Position numbers and translations under genes: made by a program. This document shows positions 7,366 to 17,657 of a DNA stretch of 64,000 bases, in pieces. Source of the stretch: Pullulanibacillus camelliae. GTDB lineage: Bacteria; Bacillota; Bacilli; Bacillales; Sporolactobacillaceae. Location of the stretch: assembly GCF_014642655.1 (NCBI RefSeq), contig NZ_BMIR01000008.1, positions 1-64,000 of the forward strand. The letters run 5' to 3'. Position 1 is the stretch's first letter. Each line of letters begins with the position of its first letter. Under the pieces are notes generated by a model. The model saw nothing but the letters and a program-made list of their open reading frames with translations, made no database searches and had not been told where the DNA came from.

Positions 7366-8385
7366 ATGTCGGATTGGCTCATCGTTATTTGTTTGTGGGT
7401 GCTTTTATACAGTTATCTCATCGTGGCCTCCATTGATTTCGGCGCTGGCTTTATTTATGGTTATAGTGAATTAACAGGGAAAAGCAAAGGGGTTAAAGCG
7501 ATTATTAAAGGCTATCTTTCCCCCGTTTGGGAAATGACCAATATTATTTTTCTTTTCTTTTTTATGGGACTCATGAGCTTTTTACCGCATATGATTTCAA
7601 TCTATGAAGGGGGCTTCTTAGTACCGAGTTTAGTGATTTTGGCACTTATGCTTATAAGAAGCGGATTATATGCTTATTACTATTTTATGGGGAAAACACA
7701 TCCCTTCTTTTCATTGTTTTATGCAATTTCTGGGTTATGTATTCCTGCGATGCTTGCCACGGGATTAACCATTAGTGAAGGTGGCTATATCCAGATCAGG
7801 CACGGGGAAATGACATTAATGTTTTCACATCTGGTATCGAGCTTCTACTTCTGGGCGGTTGTGTTGCTGGCTATCGTGTCGGTTATTTACATTAGTCTGT
7901 TGTTTCTATCCTATTTAGCCAATAAACGAGGCCAGAGAAAGACTGTGGAAACACTAAAAGGATATGTTCTTTTGTGGAGTGTCCCTACTGTCTTGGCCAG
8001 CGCACTGGTCTTCGCTGCTCTTCAGAGTCATAATCCCGAGCACTTTAATAACATATTATCGTTGGCTTGGTTATTTTTACTCTCGCTTGTTTGTTTGATG
8101 GTGGCGATTACGCTGATTTTTTTAGATAGACTGCCGAGGACGGCCTTCTTTTTCGGTCTTCTTCAGTTTTTGTGCGCGTTTTTTGGCTATGGGATTTCTC
8201 ACCTCCCTTATATTGTTTATCCGGATTTAATGTTAGAACCCGCAGTATTTCATCGCGCAATTCTCAATGGGCTTTTCGATCTCTTGATTGTCCTTGTCTC
8301 GTTGATTATTCCTATATGTCTATTATCCTTTAGGCTCTTTTTAATGAAGGGATGGTCGAAGCAAGTCCTCTCGCGTGACAGCTAG
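7366..8385 (+). CDS. cytochrome d ubiquinol oxidase subunit II-like protein (CydB family), orphan
   Basis: 339 residues from ATG 7366, with AAAGGAGGTG upstream; the longer open frame to 7234 runs through the promoter and is not used. The protein is almost entirely membrane helices (eight or nine). The N-terminal LWVLLYSYLIVASIDFGAG resembles the first helix of CydB, in which an LxxYVxLDGFDLG-type sequence occurs. No cydA (subunit I, carrying the hemes) is adjacent, and cydB alone makes no known oxidase. It may pair with a CydA elsewhere or have another role. It lies between the B12 operon and ktrC. Family assignment is moderately sure, function is not. Confidence 0.6.
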   Translation: MSDWLIVICLWVLLYSYLIVASIDFGAGFIYGYSELTGKSKGVKAIIKGYLSPVWEMTNIIFLFFFMGLMSFLPHMISIYEGGFLVPSLVILALMLIRSGLYAYYYFMGKTHPFFSLFYAISGLCIPAMLATGLTISEGGYIQIRHGEMTLMFSHLVSSFYFWAVVLLAIVSVIYISLLFLSYLANKRGQRKTVETLKGYVLLWSVPTVLASALVFAALQSHNPEHFNNILSLAWLFLLSLVCLMVAITLIFLDRLPRTAFFFGLLQFLCAFFGYGISHLPYIVYPDLMLEPAVFHRAILNGLFDLLIVLVSLIIPICLLSFRLFLMKGWSKQVLSRDS

Positions 8386-8428
8386 AAGATATGGTAAAAT
8401 TATGGTGATGGACTAGGAGGAAAAGAAA

Positions 8429-9091
8429 GTGAAAAAACAATTTGCGGTCATTGGTCTTGGTCGATTTGGAGGCAGCATTTGTCGGACACTAAGTGAACAA
8501 GGGGCAGAGGTGTTAGCGATTGATGCTGATGAAGATCGCGTGAATGAATTTACCTCTATTGCGACCCATGCGGTCATTGCCGATTCGACAGATGAAACGG
8601 TGTTAAAAAGTCTCGGAATCAGAAACTTCGATCATGTGATTGTCGCCATTGGTGATAACATTCAAGCGAGTATTTTAACGTCGCTCATTTTAAAGGAATT
8701 AGGGGTCAAAAAGGTGACAGCGAAGGCCCAGAATGAATACCATGAGAAAGTGCTAAGAAAAATCGGTGCGGATCAAGTGATCCATCCTGAGCGTGATATG
8801 GGCGTGCGGATTGCCCACAATATTACGTCTTCAAGTGTATTGGATTATCTCGAATTATCGGACAAACATAGTATATTGGAAGTGGTTGCAGGCAATAAAA
8901 TGGATGGCAAGTCATTGATTGATTTGGATGTCCGTGCTAACTTTGGTGTTAATATTGTAGCGATAAAAAAAGAGGGCCATATCAATGTTTCTCCGCGTGC
9001 CGATCAAGTCCTCTATAAGGGAGATGTCCTTATTATCATCGGAGCGGATGTCGACATCGACCGTTTTAAACAGCAAATGCTAGACGAATAA
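8429..9091 (+). CDS. ktrC: potassium uptake regulatory protein KtrC (RCK/TrkA-N domain)
   Basis: 220 residues from GTG 8429 after AGGAGG. The N-terminal half is a Rossmann RCK domain opening with the nucleotide-binding IGLGRFGGSICRTL motif, with Asp31 and Glu/Asp residues of the second strand. The C-terminal half (about 135-220) is a TrkA-C domain. Cytosolic octameric rings of this protein gate the membrane channel KtrB/KtrD in response to ATP, ADP or c-di-AMP. Length matches B. subtilis KtrC (YkqB), and the neighbour rnjA is the same as in B. subtilis, separating it from KtrA. Confidence 0.9.
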   Translation: MKKQFAVIGLGRFGGSICRTLSEQGAEVLAIDADEDRVNEFTSIATHAVIADSTDETVLKSLGIRNFDHVIVAIGDNIQASILTSLILKELGVKKVTAKAQNEYHEKVLRKIGADQVIHPERDMGVRIAHNITSSSVLDYLELSDKHSILEVVAGNKMDGKSLIDLDVRANFGVNIVAIKKEGHINVSPRADQVLYKGDVLIIIGADVDIDRFKQQMLDE

Positions 9092-9120
9092 ACCCACCCC
9101 GGCCGAGGGTGGGTTTATTT
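9087..9120. terminator. bidirectional terminator between ktrC and rnjA
   Basis: A 13-bp perfect stem (9087-9099 with 9107-9119, AATAAACCCACCC) has a T-rich side on each strand. It serves the convergent genes ktrC (+) and rnjA (-). Confidence 0.9.
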
Positions 9121-9153
9121 TTATTTTGCCTTCAACACCATATAGTTAAAGGA

Positions 9154-10827
9154 TTATTGATCGACTTCCATGATGATTGGTAAAATCATCGGCTTCCGTC
9201 GCGTTTTTTCATATAAAAATGGCGCTAGGGTGTCGGTGATTTCATTTTTGATTTCAGACCATTGACTGGTTTTTCTCTCCATAACGGTTTGAAGATGAGT
9301 TTTCAACATGTCTTGAGCATCATTAATGAGGTCGCCCGATTCACGCATGTAGACAAATCCACGAGAAATGATATCAGGACCAGCCAGCACTTTATGCTCT
9401 TTCATATTAATGCTCACCACAACGATGACAAGTCCCTCTTCAGAGAGGATACGGCGGTCTCTTAGAACGATGTTGCCAATGTCACCAATGCCGCTGCCAT
9501 CAACATAAACGTTACCAGACGGAATCTTGCCAACGACTTGAGCGCTATTTTCATCTAAGGCTAGCACGTCACCAATATCCATGATAAAGGAATTTTCATA
9601 AGGAACCCCACAATCATGGGCCGATTCGACGTGTTTTTTCAGCATCCGAAATTCACCATGGATAGGCATGAAAAACTTTGGTTTCATGAGGCGAAGCATC
9701 AGCTTTTGCTCTTGTTGTCCGCCGTGTCCAGATGTGTGAATATTGTTTAAAGGTCCATGAATGACTTCGGCGCCAGCACGATAAAGCTGATTAATCGTTC
9801 GATTCACACTCACTGTGTTGCCTGGGATAGGTGAGGATGAAAAGACTACAGTATCACCAGGGATGATTTGGATCTGACGATGTGTGCCGTTGGCAATTCG
9901 TGATAACGCGGCCATTGGCTCACCCTGGCTACCTGTGCATAAAATCGTGATTTCATCTTCGGGCAATCGATTGAGCTGTTGATGGTCGATAAAGGTATCT
10001 TTTGGTGCTGTGATATATCCAAGTTCTTGTCCAATCGTAATTGAAGCTTCCATGCTGCGCCCGAAAACCGCAATTTTGCGCCCGGTTTTTACTGCCGCAT
10101 TGACAACCTGTTGCAGGCGGTGAATATTTGAAGCGAAGGTGGCAAAAATAATCCGTCCCGGAACCTTTCTGAAAATATCCGTGATGTTATTGCCCACTTG
10201 GCGTTCAGACATTGTAAAATGGGGCACTTCACTATTTGTACTATCAGAAAGCAGGCAAAGCACACCTTCCTTACCAATTTCGGCCATTTTTGTTAAGTTG
10301 GCCGCTTCACCAACGGGGGTAAAGTCAAACTTGAAATCGCCCGTTTGCACAATGTTGCCTTGCGGCGTTTTGACAACAATCCCAAAGGATTCTGGAATGC
10401 TGTGCGTCGTGCGAAAGAAGGAGACTGATGTTTTATTAAACTTGATGACATCATCTTCACCGATGATATTTAATTTGGCTTGACGGAGGAGACCGTGCTC
10501 CTCAAGTTTATTGCGAATGAGAGCAATGGAAAGTTGTCCACCAAAAATAGGGACGTTTAGCTCTCTTAGTAGATAAGGGACACCACCGATATGATCCTCA
10601 TGACCATGTGTGATGAAGAGCCCTTTTACTTTATCAGCGTTTTTAACGAGATAGGTGTAATCCGGAATGACATAATCGATACCTAACAGTTCATCTTCTG
10701 GGAATTTTATCCCTGCATCAATGACAATGATTTCATCTTGGAATTGAACTGCATATGTATTTTTACCGATTTCACCTAAGCCACCTAGACTAAATACTGC
10801 GGTTTGATGGTTTTTAACAAACTTCAT
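9154..10827 (-). CDS. rnjA: ribonuclease J1
   Basis: 557 residues from ATG at 10827 (GGAGT upstream inside the end of rpoY); a longer frame to 10920 adds an unconserved extension. The metallo-beta-lactamase core has the zinc motif HGHEDH (74-79), followed by beta-CASP and C-terminal domains. RNase J1 is both a 5'-to-3' exonuclease and an endonuclease, central to mRNA decay and rRNA maturation in Bacillota. It is encoded immediately downstream of rpoY with a 1-nt gap, the standard Bacillales pair. It is essential or nearly so in B. subtilis. Confidence 0.97.
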   Translation of the reverse strand: MKFVKNHQTAVFSLGGLGEIGKNTYAVQFQDEIIVIDAGIKFPEDELLGIDYVIPDYTYLVKNADKVKGLFITHGHEDHIGGVPYLLRELNVPIFGGQLSIALIRNKLEEHGLLRQAKLNIIGEDDVIKFNKTSVSFFRTTHSIPESFGIVVKTPQGNIVQTGDFKFDFTPVGEAANLTKMAEIGKEGVLCLLSDSTNSEVPHFTMSERQVGNNITDIFRKVPGRIIFATFASNIHRLQQVVNAAVKTGRKIAVFGRSMEASITIGQELGYITAPKDTFIDHQQLNRLPEDEITILCTGSQGEPMAALSRIANGTHRQIQIIPGDTVVFSSSPIPGNTVSVNRTINQLYRAGAEVIHGPLNNIHTSGHGGQQEQKLMLRLMKPKFFMPIHGEFRMLKKHVESAHDCGVPYENSFIMDIGDVLALDENSAQVVGKIPSGNVYVDGSGIGDIGNIVLRDRRILSEEGLVIVVVSINMKEHKVLAGPDIISRGFVYMRESGDLINDAQDMLKTHLQTVMERKTSQWSEIKNEITDTLAPFLYEKTRRKPMILPIIMEVDQ

Positions 10828-10828
10828 A

Positions 10829-11038
10829 TTAAATAGACTCCAATTTAAAATGTTCGGATTGCTTTTCATAATCAAGAATCGCGCCTTCAAGCTTGGTGAT
10901 ATATTCGATATTGATGTCACGATCCTTCAGCTTCTTACGCACTTCTTCTTCATTTTCACTTTCAATATAAAGAGACTGTGTATTTTCCCTTACTGGAACT
11001 TGCTCTTTAGAATCTTGATAATACACTTTAAAAATCAA
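10829..11038 (-). CDS. rpoY: RNA polymerase epsilon subunit
   Basis: 69 residues from TTG at 11038 with AGGAGAGG upstream on the minus strand. The sequence starts [10 protein letters not shown] and contains [10 protein letters not shown], matching the small RpoY (YkzG, DUF1447) family. The subunit binds RNA polymerase near the beta' jaw; phage-protein-like structure is known for the family. It forms an operon with rnjA, as in B. subtilis and other Bacillales. Confidence 0.95.
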   Translation of the reverse strand: MIFKVYYQDSKEQVPVRENTQSLYIESENEEEVRKKLKDRDINIEYITKLEGAILDYEKQSEHFKLESI

Positions 11039-11076
11039 TTAGAACCTCTCCTTTATGCCTGTAATAAATATATGGT

Positions 11077-11100
11077 CACCCCCATGGCGGCCGTGGGGTG
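11077..11100 (-). promoter_or_regulatory. GC-rich hairpin in the rpoY-rnjA leader
   Basis: CACCCC and GGGGTG arms around a short GC-rich loop form a stem in the untranslated leader, about 40 nt before the rpoY start codon. There is no T-run after it, so it is not an obvious terminator. It might stabilise the leader or be a target in feedback control by RNase J1. Confidence 0.35.
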
Positions 11101-11128
11101 TTTTAACTTGATTAGAAAGTCTATTTTT

Positions 11129-11157
11129 ATTATAAAGGAAATGGCTTCCGTTTTCAT
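11129..11157 (-). promoter_or_regulatory. candidate sigma-A promoter of rpoY-rnjA
   Basis: On the minus strand TATAAT (11134-11129) lies 17 bp after ATGAAA (11157-11152), a 4/6 match to the -35 consensus. It is about 90 bp upstream of the rpoY start and upstream of the leader hairpin. Confidence 0.5.
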
Positions 11158-11249
11158 CTTTTCTTATTTTTCTTTTTATTATTAAGTGAAATAAAGGATT
11201 AAAAACCTTTGCCATTCCTTACTATCACTGATAGTATAATGGGATGGGG

Positions 11250-11285
11250 AAAGTGTGATGCTCAGGAAAATGAGCATCACACTTT
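11250..11285 (-). other. strong 15-bp hairpin after the small ORF
   Basis: A perfect 15-bp inverted repeat (11250-11264 with 11271-11285, loop of 6) begins 3 nt after the stop codon of the minus-strand 25-codon ORF. Neither strand has a proper T-tract after it. It may act as a weak terminator or as a 3' stabiliser of a short transcript. Confidence 0.55.
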
Positions 11286-11287
11286 CA

Positions 11288-11365
11288 TTAGATTTGTACA
11301 AGACCTCTTTTGGCTAAAAGGTCTTTTACTCTTTGCACCCATTTTTTACGTGTTCTTTTTAACAT
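11288..11365 (-). CDS. small basic protein, 25 residues, unrecognised
   Basis: ATG at 11365 follows an excellent ribosome binding site (AAAAAGGAGG, 7 nt away) on the minus strand and runs to TAA at 11288. The product begins MLKRTRKKWVQRVKDLL and ends AKRGLVQI: nine Lys/Arg in 25 residues with leucine/valine spaced for an amphipathic helix. A 15-bp hairpin follows the stop codon. The combination of binding site, start, stop and downstream hairpin supports a real gene although it is below usual size limits. It lies between rpoY (same strand, downstream) and ykrA (opposite strand). I do not recognise the family; roles such as nucleic-acid binding or membrane interaction are only guesses from charge. 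Confidence 0.6.
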   Translation of the reverse strand: MLKRTRKKWVQRVKDLLAKRGLVQI

Positions 11366-11536
11366 GTTCCTTCCTCCTTTTTATTACTTGACATCACACA
11401 TTGGAATGAAGGAAACCATGACAAAAACTGGGCCACATTTTATATTTTGTTCATTTTTTTTAGTTTCATGTAACAATCCAACTTTATTATTGACGAAAGT
11501 GCGTCAGTTCATAACATCTAGAAGGAGGAGATTCTA

Positions 11537-12313
11537 GTGGGGAAACCAAGCATCATATTCTTTGACCTTGATGGCACCATATTAAATAGTCATAAAAAGA
11601 TCCCTGAGAGCACACGAGAGGCCATTCGAATTTTACGGCAAAAAGGAGTGACACCCGCCATTGCTACAGGGCGCGCACCTTTTATGTTTGAATGGATAAG
11701 ACAGGAACTGGGGATAAACACTTTTGTGAGTTTTAACGGACAATACGTTGTTCACGAGGGCAAAGAGGTTTATAAAAATCCAATCGCTCTTCAAAACTTA
11801 GTGCAATTAAAGAAAATCGCAGACCAACATGAACATCCACTCGTTTTCTTATCGCATGAAGGCATGGGGGCTGAAAATGCAACGCATCCTTTTATTAAAG
11901 AAGGCTTTGCCTCACTCAAAGAAAAAGCTCCTCAATATGCTCCTGATTATTATAAAACGCACCCGATTTATCAGGGATTATTGTTTTCAAAGCCGGGAGA
12001 AGCGGAGAGCTATTTAAGTAAGCTCGTCAGTTTTGATAGTATTCAATGGCATGAATATTCATTGGATATCTTGCCGAAGGGCGGTTCAAAGGCTGAGGGC
12101 ATTAAAAAGCTTATTGAATATCTGGGGATTAAGCGAGAGGAGACCGCTGCCTTTGGCGACGGGTTAAACGATATTCAGATGCTGACATTTGTTGGACAAG
12201 GGATTGCAATGGGCAATGGCCATATAAAGGCTAAAAAAGCAGCCGATCACATCACCGACTCCTCAGATGAGGATGGTATTATGAACGGCTTGAAATACTT
12301 AGGCCTAATGTAG
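11537..12313 (+). CDS. ykrA: Cof-type HAD-superfamily phosphatase YkrA
   Basis: 258 residues from GTG 11537, preceded by AAGGAGGAG. HAD motif I FFDLDGTIL (Asp9, Asp11) and the C-terminal motif GDGLNDIQML are intact, with a C2-type cap domain between them as in Cof/sugar-phosphate phosphatases. The likely activity is magnesium-dependent dephosphorylation of sugar phosphates or flavin/nucleotide metabolites; the substrate is not evident. Its position next to def and rnjA matches B. subtilis ykrA. It converges with def, only 8 bp apart. Confidence 0.88.
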   Translation: MGKPSIIFFDLDGTILNSHKKIPESTREAIRILRQKGVTPAIATGRAPFMFEWIRQELGINTFVSFNGQYVVHEGKEVYKNPIALQNLVQLKKIADQHEHPLVFLSHEGMGAENATHPFIKEGFASLKEKAPQYAPDYYKTHPIYQGLLFSKPGEAESYLSKLVSFDSIQWHEYSLDILPKGGSKAEGIKKLIEYLGIKREETAAFGDGLNDIQMLTFVGQGIAMGNGHIKAKKAADHITDSSDEDGIMNGLKYLGLM

Positions 12314-12321
12314 GTAAGATG

Positions 12322-12873
12322 TTAGTCTAGAAGGGTTGCCCCATCAGGAATTTTAAAAGGGTCTTCTGTATTAATACGATCATAAAACATCACACCATTA
12401 AGATGATCAATTTCGTGTTGAATGGCAATGGCAGGAAGTCCTCTTAATTTAAGAGTGACTTCTTTGTTATTGATATCTACTGCCTTCACCTTTACCCTTG
12501 AGTAGCGAGGGACATAGCCTGGAACCTCACGATCTACAGATAAGCAGCCTTCACCGCCTTCAAGATAGGTCTCTTCGACAGAATGACTGATGATCCTTGG
12601 ATTGAATAAGGCATATTCATGGAGCTGGTCTTTTTCATCCGTAAGATAAAGGGCGATCATCCGTTTTTTAAGACCGATTTGTGGAGCGGCAAGACCGATG
12701 CCTGCCCTTAAATTGTATTTACTGGCGATCTCTTCATCCTGACTATTTATGAGAAATTCAAGCATTTTTTTTAAGGTTGCTCTATCTTCTTCACTTGGTG
12801 GTAGAGGGACTTCATCCGCTACCTCTCTAAGGATTGGATTTCCCTCTCTTATAATATCATCCATGGTGATCAT
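12322..12873 (-). CDS. def: peptide deformylase
   Basis: 183 residues from ATG at 12873 (GGGAGT upstream); an upstream in-frame extension to 12912 is not conserved. The three family motifs are present: [15 protein letters not shown] with the metal ligand Cys, and QHEIDH with two metal-binding His and the catalytic Glu. The enzyme removes formyl groups from nascent proteins in the cytosol. Size and start ([11 protein letters not shown]) match YkrB/DefB, the type 2 deformylase of Gram-positives. Confidence 0.95.
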   Translation of the reverse strand: MITMDDIIREGNPILREVADEVPLPPSEEDRATLKKMLEFLINSQDEEIASKYNLRAGIGLAAPQIGLKKRMIALYLTDEKDQLHEYALFNPRIISHSVEETYLEGGEGCLSVDREVPGYVPRYSRVKVKAVDINNKEVTLKLRGLPAIAIQHEIDHLNGVMFYDRINTEDPFKIPDGATLLD

Positions 12874-13073
12874 ACTATTAACACTCCCTAGATACATAAA
12901 TACACAACACATGAAATAATCGATGTGTTAAGCTAGCTTAAGTTTACCATATGCTTTGAGACAATCAAGCGCAGGGACAAGGCACATGCCAGCATGAGGA
13001 GGCACTTCTATATTTTTAATGAGCGATTTGATATCATATATATCGATTTAAGTTTAAAAAAGGAGGGAACGCG

Positions 13074-13736
13074 TTGACCAGTATTTTAAAGCCCTACATT
13101 TGGTTGGCCTGCATTGTTGGATTTGCCATACTATTATCCGGATGTAATGATAGAAAGCCCGATAAACAAGCCTTCAATTATTTAGAAAAGGCGGCAAAGG
13201 AAGAAGAAGGCTTTAATAAAGAACAAAAGCCTTTATTAAAAGAAGAGAAAAAGGAACAATCGCTTTATAATAAAATCATGGCTCTTGATACAAAGGACGC
13301 CAAAAAAATCAAGAGTTATAGTGATGAAGCATTAAGCTCCTTAGATAAACGACAGAAAATGATCGATGATGAAAATAAAAGCTTAACATCCGCGTATAAA
13401 ACCTTTAAAAAAGCAGTGCCTTATATGAAGGAGATTAAGAAGGAGAAGGCAGCTAAGTCTGTCCAGCAGCTTATTGATAATATGAAGAAACGCTATACGG
13501 CATTCCAAAGCTTATATAAATCTTATCAAAGCTCAATAACTGCGGATAAAAAACTTTTTACCCTTTTAAAGGATAAAAATGTTAAAACAGAGGACTTGCA
13601 AAAGCAGCTACAAACCGTGAATCAAACCTATCAGAAGATTGAAGAAAATAAAAAAGCGTTTAATACATACACAGAAACATTTAATGATGAAAAGCAAGTG
13701 TTTTATAAAATTATTGGCATGGCAGATGGACAATGA
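13074..13736 (+). CDS. ykyA: YkyA-family lipoprotein
   Basis: 220 residues from TTG 13074, with AAAGGAGGG upstream. A signal sequence ends in the lipobox LLSGC (Cys24). The rest is highly charged (Lys/Glu-rich) and predicted to be helical, in keeping with the YkyA (DUF/PF10368) family of putative cell-wall-binding lipoproteins. It lies just before pdhA, as in B. subtilis. The molecular function is not established. Confidence 0.85.
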   Translation: MTSILKPYIWLACIVGFAILLSGCNDRKPDKQAFNYLEKAAKEEEGFNKEQKPLLKEEKKEQSLYNKIMALDTKDAKKIKSYSDEALSSLDKRQKMIDDENKSLTSAYKTFKKAVPYMKEIKKEKAAKSVQQLIDNMKKRYTAFQSLYKSYQSSITADKKLFTLLKDKNVKTEDLQKQLQTVNQTYQKIEENKKAFNTYTETFNDEKQVFYKIIGMADGQ

Positions 13737-13749
13737 AATGAAGAAAAAA

Positions 13750-13794
13750 GGCGTATGGGTTAATCGTTGATCAATAAATCATACGCTTTTTTTT
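13750..13794 (+). terminator. terminator after ykyA
   Basis: GCGTATG (13751-13757) pairs with CATACGC (13780-13786), followed by eight T residues. Loop of about 22 nt. An A-run on the 5' side extends the stem and makes weak bidirectional function possible. Confidence 0.8.
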
Positions 13795-15254
<1,460 letters not shown>

Positions 15255-15257
15255 ACC

Positions 15258-16235
15258 ATGGCGCAAATGACGATGGCTCAAGCGATCACAGATGCATTAC
15301 GCACACAGCTTAAAAATGATGACAATGTCGTTATTTTTGGGGAAGACGTTGGCCAAAACGGTGGTGTTTACCGTGTAACAGAAGGCTTACAAGCTGAATT
15401 TGGTGAAGAACGTGTCTTTGATACCCCACTCGCTGAATCTGGTATTGGTGGATTAGCATTAGGGTTGACTCTTAATGGTTTTCGCCCAGTAATGGAAATT
15501 CAATTTTTTGGCTTTGTTTTTGAAGCGATGGATGCTGTCGTTTCACAAATCGCACGCCTCCGCTACCGTTCTGGTGGCAAGCATGGTGCCCCTGTTGTTG
15601 TGCGTTCCCCATTTGGTGGCGGCGTTAAAACTCCAGAGCTTCATGCAGATAGTCTTGAAGGCTTGTTTGCACAATCTCCAGGACTAAAAGTGGTTATTCC
15701 ATCTAATCCATATGATGCAAAAGGACTTTTAATTTCTGCTATTAAGGATAATGATCCTGTTATTTTCTTAGAGCACATGAAGCTTTACTTCTCTTTCCGC
15801 GATGAAGTGCCAGAAGGAGAATACACGGTTGAAATCGGTAAGGCCAACATTGTGCGCGAAGGTACAGATGTTACTATTATTACTTATGGTGCGATGGTGC
15901 AAACATCATTAAAGGCAGCAGATAAGCTTGCTGAAGAAGGCATCAACGCCGAAGTCATTGATCTTCGGACGGTGAGCCCAATTGATGTAGATACCATTGT
16001 CGAATCCATCAAGAAAACCAACCGTGCCGTCGTTGTACAAGAAGCACAAAAACAAGCGGGTATCGCAGCAACTGTTGTTGCTGAAATCAATGACCGTGCC
16101 ATTCTTGATCTTGAAGCACCAGTGGGTCGTGTGACTGCACCAGATACGGTCTTCCCTTATGCTGCTGCTGAAGAAGTTTGGTTACCAAATGATAAAGATA
16201 TTGTTGAAAAAGTAAAAGAAATTGTTAATTTCTAA
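15258..16235 (+). CDS. pdhB: pyruvate dehydrogenase E1 component subunit beta
   Basis: 325 residues from ATG 15258, the standard length, with AAGGAG in the 3' end of pdhA. It begins [13 protein letters not shown] and contains [18 protein letters not shown] and DTPLAESGI, conserved in E1 beta and in binding thiamine diphosphate with E1 alpha. The heterotetramer catalyses pyruvate decarboxylation in the cytosolic multi-enzyme complex. A 141-bp gap separates it from pdhC, wider than the other spacings in the operon. Confidence 0.97.
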   Translation: MAQMTMAQAITDALRTQLKNDDNVVIFGEDVGQNGGVYRVTEGLQAEFGEERVFDTPLAESGIGGLALGLTLNGFRPVMEIQFFGFVFEAMDAVVSQIARLRYRSGGKHGAPVVVRSPFGGGVKTPELHADSLEGLFAQSPGLKVVIPSNPYDAKGLLISAIKDNDPVIFLEHMKLYFSFRDEVPEGEYTVEIGKANIVREGTDVTIITYGAMVQTSLKAADKLAEEGINAEVIDLRTVSPIDVDTIVESIKKTNRAVVVQEAQKQAGIAATVVAEINDRAILDLEAPVGRVTAPDTVFPYAAAEEVWLPNDKDIVEKVKEIVNF

Positions 16236-16376
16236 TTCCCGTAGGATTTAGTTGTGTTCAAAAAGAAGGACTAAAGGCGTATGACTGATGTTACAAGACG
16301 AATCATCCTTGCGTCCTTTTGAGCATTTTTCGTGAAAAAGTCTGTATAAATTTGTTAAAAGGAGGCTGACAGGACA
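16236..16376 (+). other. pdhB-pdhC spacer with a possible internal hairpin
   Basis: TCAAAA..GGAC around 16258-16272 can pair with GTCC-TTTTGA around 16313-16322, with a small bulge, followed by T-rich sequence. It may be an attenuator or processing site that changes the E1:E2 ratio. A good ribosome binding site AAAAGGAGG precedes pdhC. Confidence 0.35.
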
Positions 16377-17654
16377 ATGGCCTTTCAGTTCAAATTACCT
16401 GACATAGGTGAAGGTATTCATGAAGGCGAAATCGTTAAATGGTTTGTTAAGCCGGGCGATGAAGTCAAAGAAGATGATGTGCTTGCTGAAGTACAAAATG
16501 TTAAAGCTGTTGTAGAAATTCCTTCTCCTGTTGATGGCACAGTCAAAGAGTTACGCGTCAATGAAGGGGATACTGCAGTGGTTGGTGACGTCCTCGTTAC
16601 CATCGACGCGGAAGGCTATGAAGATGAAGGTGAAGAAGAAGCTGCCGACACTAAAGAAGAGCCTAAGCAGGAACAACAAGATGCCAAACAAGAAAGCAAG
16701 GCTGAAGCAACTAGTGATGCGACAGGTAAACGCGTCATTGCCATGCCATCTGTTCGTAAATATGCACGGGAAAACAGCGTGAATATTGGTGAAGTTGAAG
16801 GCAGCGGTAAAAACGGTAGAATTTTAAAAGCGGATATCGATAACTTCTTATCTGGAGGAGCAACATCTGCACCTCAAGAAACAGAGACTGCTCAGGCACA
16901 AGCTGAAGAAACAACAAGCACGAGCACTCAAGCAGCACCACAAGCACCAGCAGGTGGCGAAACCCGCGAAAAAATCCGAGGCATCCGTAAGGCGATTTCC
17001 CAAGCGATGGTGCATTCCAAGCATACTGCTCCTCATGTGACACTCATGGATGAAGTAGATGTGACAAAAATGGTGGCGCATCGTAAAGCCTTTAAGCAGG
17101 AAGCTGCTGATCAAGGCTATAAGCTGACTTATCTCCCTTACGTTGTTAAGGCTCTTGTTTCTACCTTACGCGAATATCCAACATTAAATGCTTCTATTGA
17201 TGATGAAAATCAAGAAATCGTCTATAAGCATTATTACAACATTGGCATTGCGACAGATACCGATAATGGCCTTGTTGTCCCTGTTATTAAGGACGCCGAC
17301 CGCAAATCCATGTATCAAATGGCAAAAGAAATTGCTGATTACGCTACAAAGGCAAGAGAAGGTAAATTAGCACCGGCTGATATGTCGGGCGGCACATGCA
17401 CGATCACAAATATTGGCTCCGCTGGTGGACAATGGTTCACTCCAGTCATTAATCACCCAGAAGTTGCAATCTTAGGAATCGGACGTATTGCAGAAAAAGC
17501 AATCGTTCGTGATGGAGAAGTTGTTGCTGCACCAGTTCTTGCACTTTCTTTGAGCTTTGACCACCGTCTCATCGATGGCGCAACAGCCCAAAATGCATTA
17601 AATAAAATCAAGCGTCTGTTAAATGATCCACAACGCTTAATTATGGAGGGGTAG
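16377..17654 (+). CDS. pdhC: dihydrolipoamide acetyltransferase (E2 of pyruvate dehydrogenase)
   Basis: 425 residues. One lipoyl domain (1-80) carries the attachment Lys in NVKAVVEI; the usual Asp before this Lys is Val here, which is uncommon. An acidic/Gln linker follows, then the peripheral subunit-binding domain (about 120-157, [10 protein letters not shown]...GSGKNGRI), an Ala/Thr/Pro-rich linker and the acetyltransferase core (about 198-425) with [10 protein letters not shown]. It forms the core of the complex and moves acetyl groups to coenzyme A. It may also acylate in branched-chain reactions, as in B. subtilis. Confidence 0.97.
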   Translation: MAFQFKLPDIGEGIHEGEIVKWFVKPGDEVKEDDVLAEVQNVKAVVEIPSPVDGTVKELRVNEGDTAVVGDVLVTIDAEGYEDEGEEEAADTKEEPKQEQQDAKQESKAEATSDATGKRVIAMPSVRKYARENSVNIGEVEGSGKNGRILKADIDNFLSGGATSAPQETETAQAQAEETTSTSTQAAPQAPAGGETREKIRGIRKAISQAMVHSKHTAPHVTLMDEVDVTKMVAHRKAFKQEAADQGYKLTYLPYVVKALVSTLREYPTLNASIDDENQEIVYKHYYNIGIATDTDNGLVVPVIKDADRKSMYQMAKEIADYATKAREGKLAPADMSGGTCTITNIGSAGGQWFTPVINHPEVAILGIGRIAEKAIVRDGEVVAAPVLALSLSFDHRLIDGATAQNALNKIKRLLNDPQRLIMEG

Positions 17655-17657
17655 ATT

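Noticed and set aside
10850-11185. 111-codon plus-strand frame over rpoY
   Set aside because: It is antisense to rpoY and its leader and lacks a ribosome binding site.
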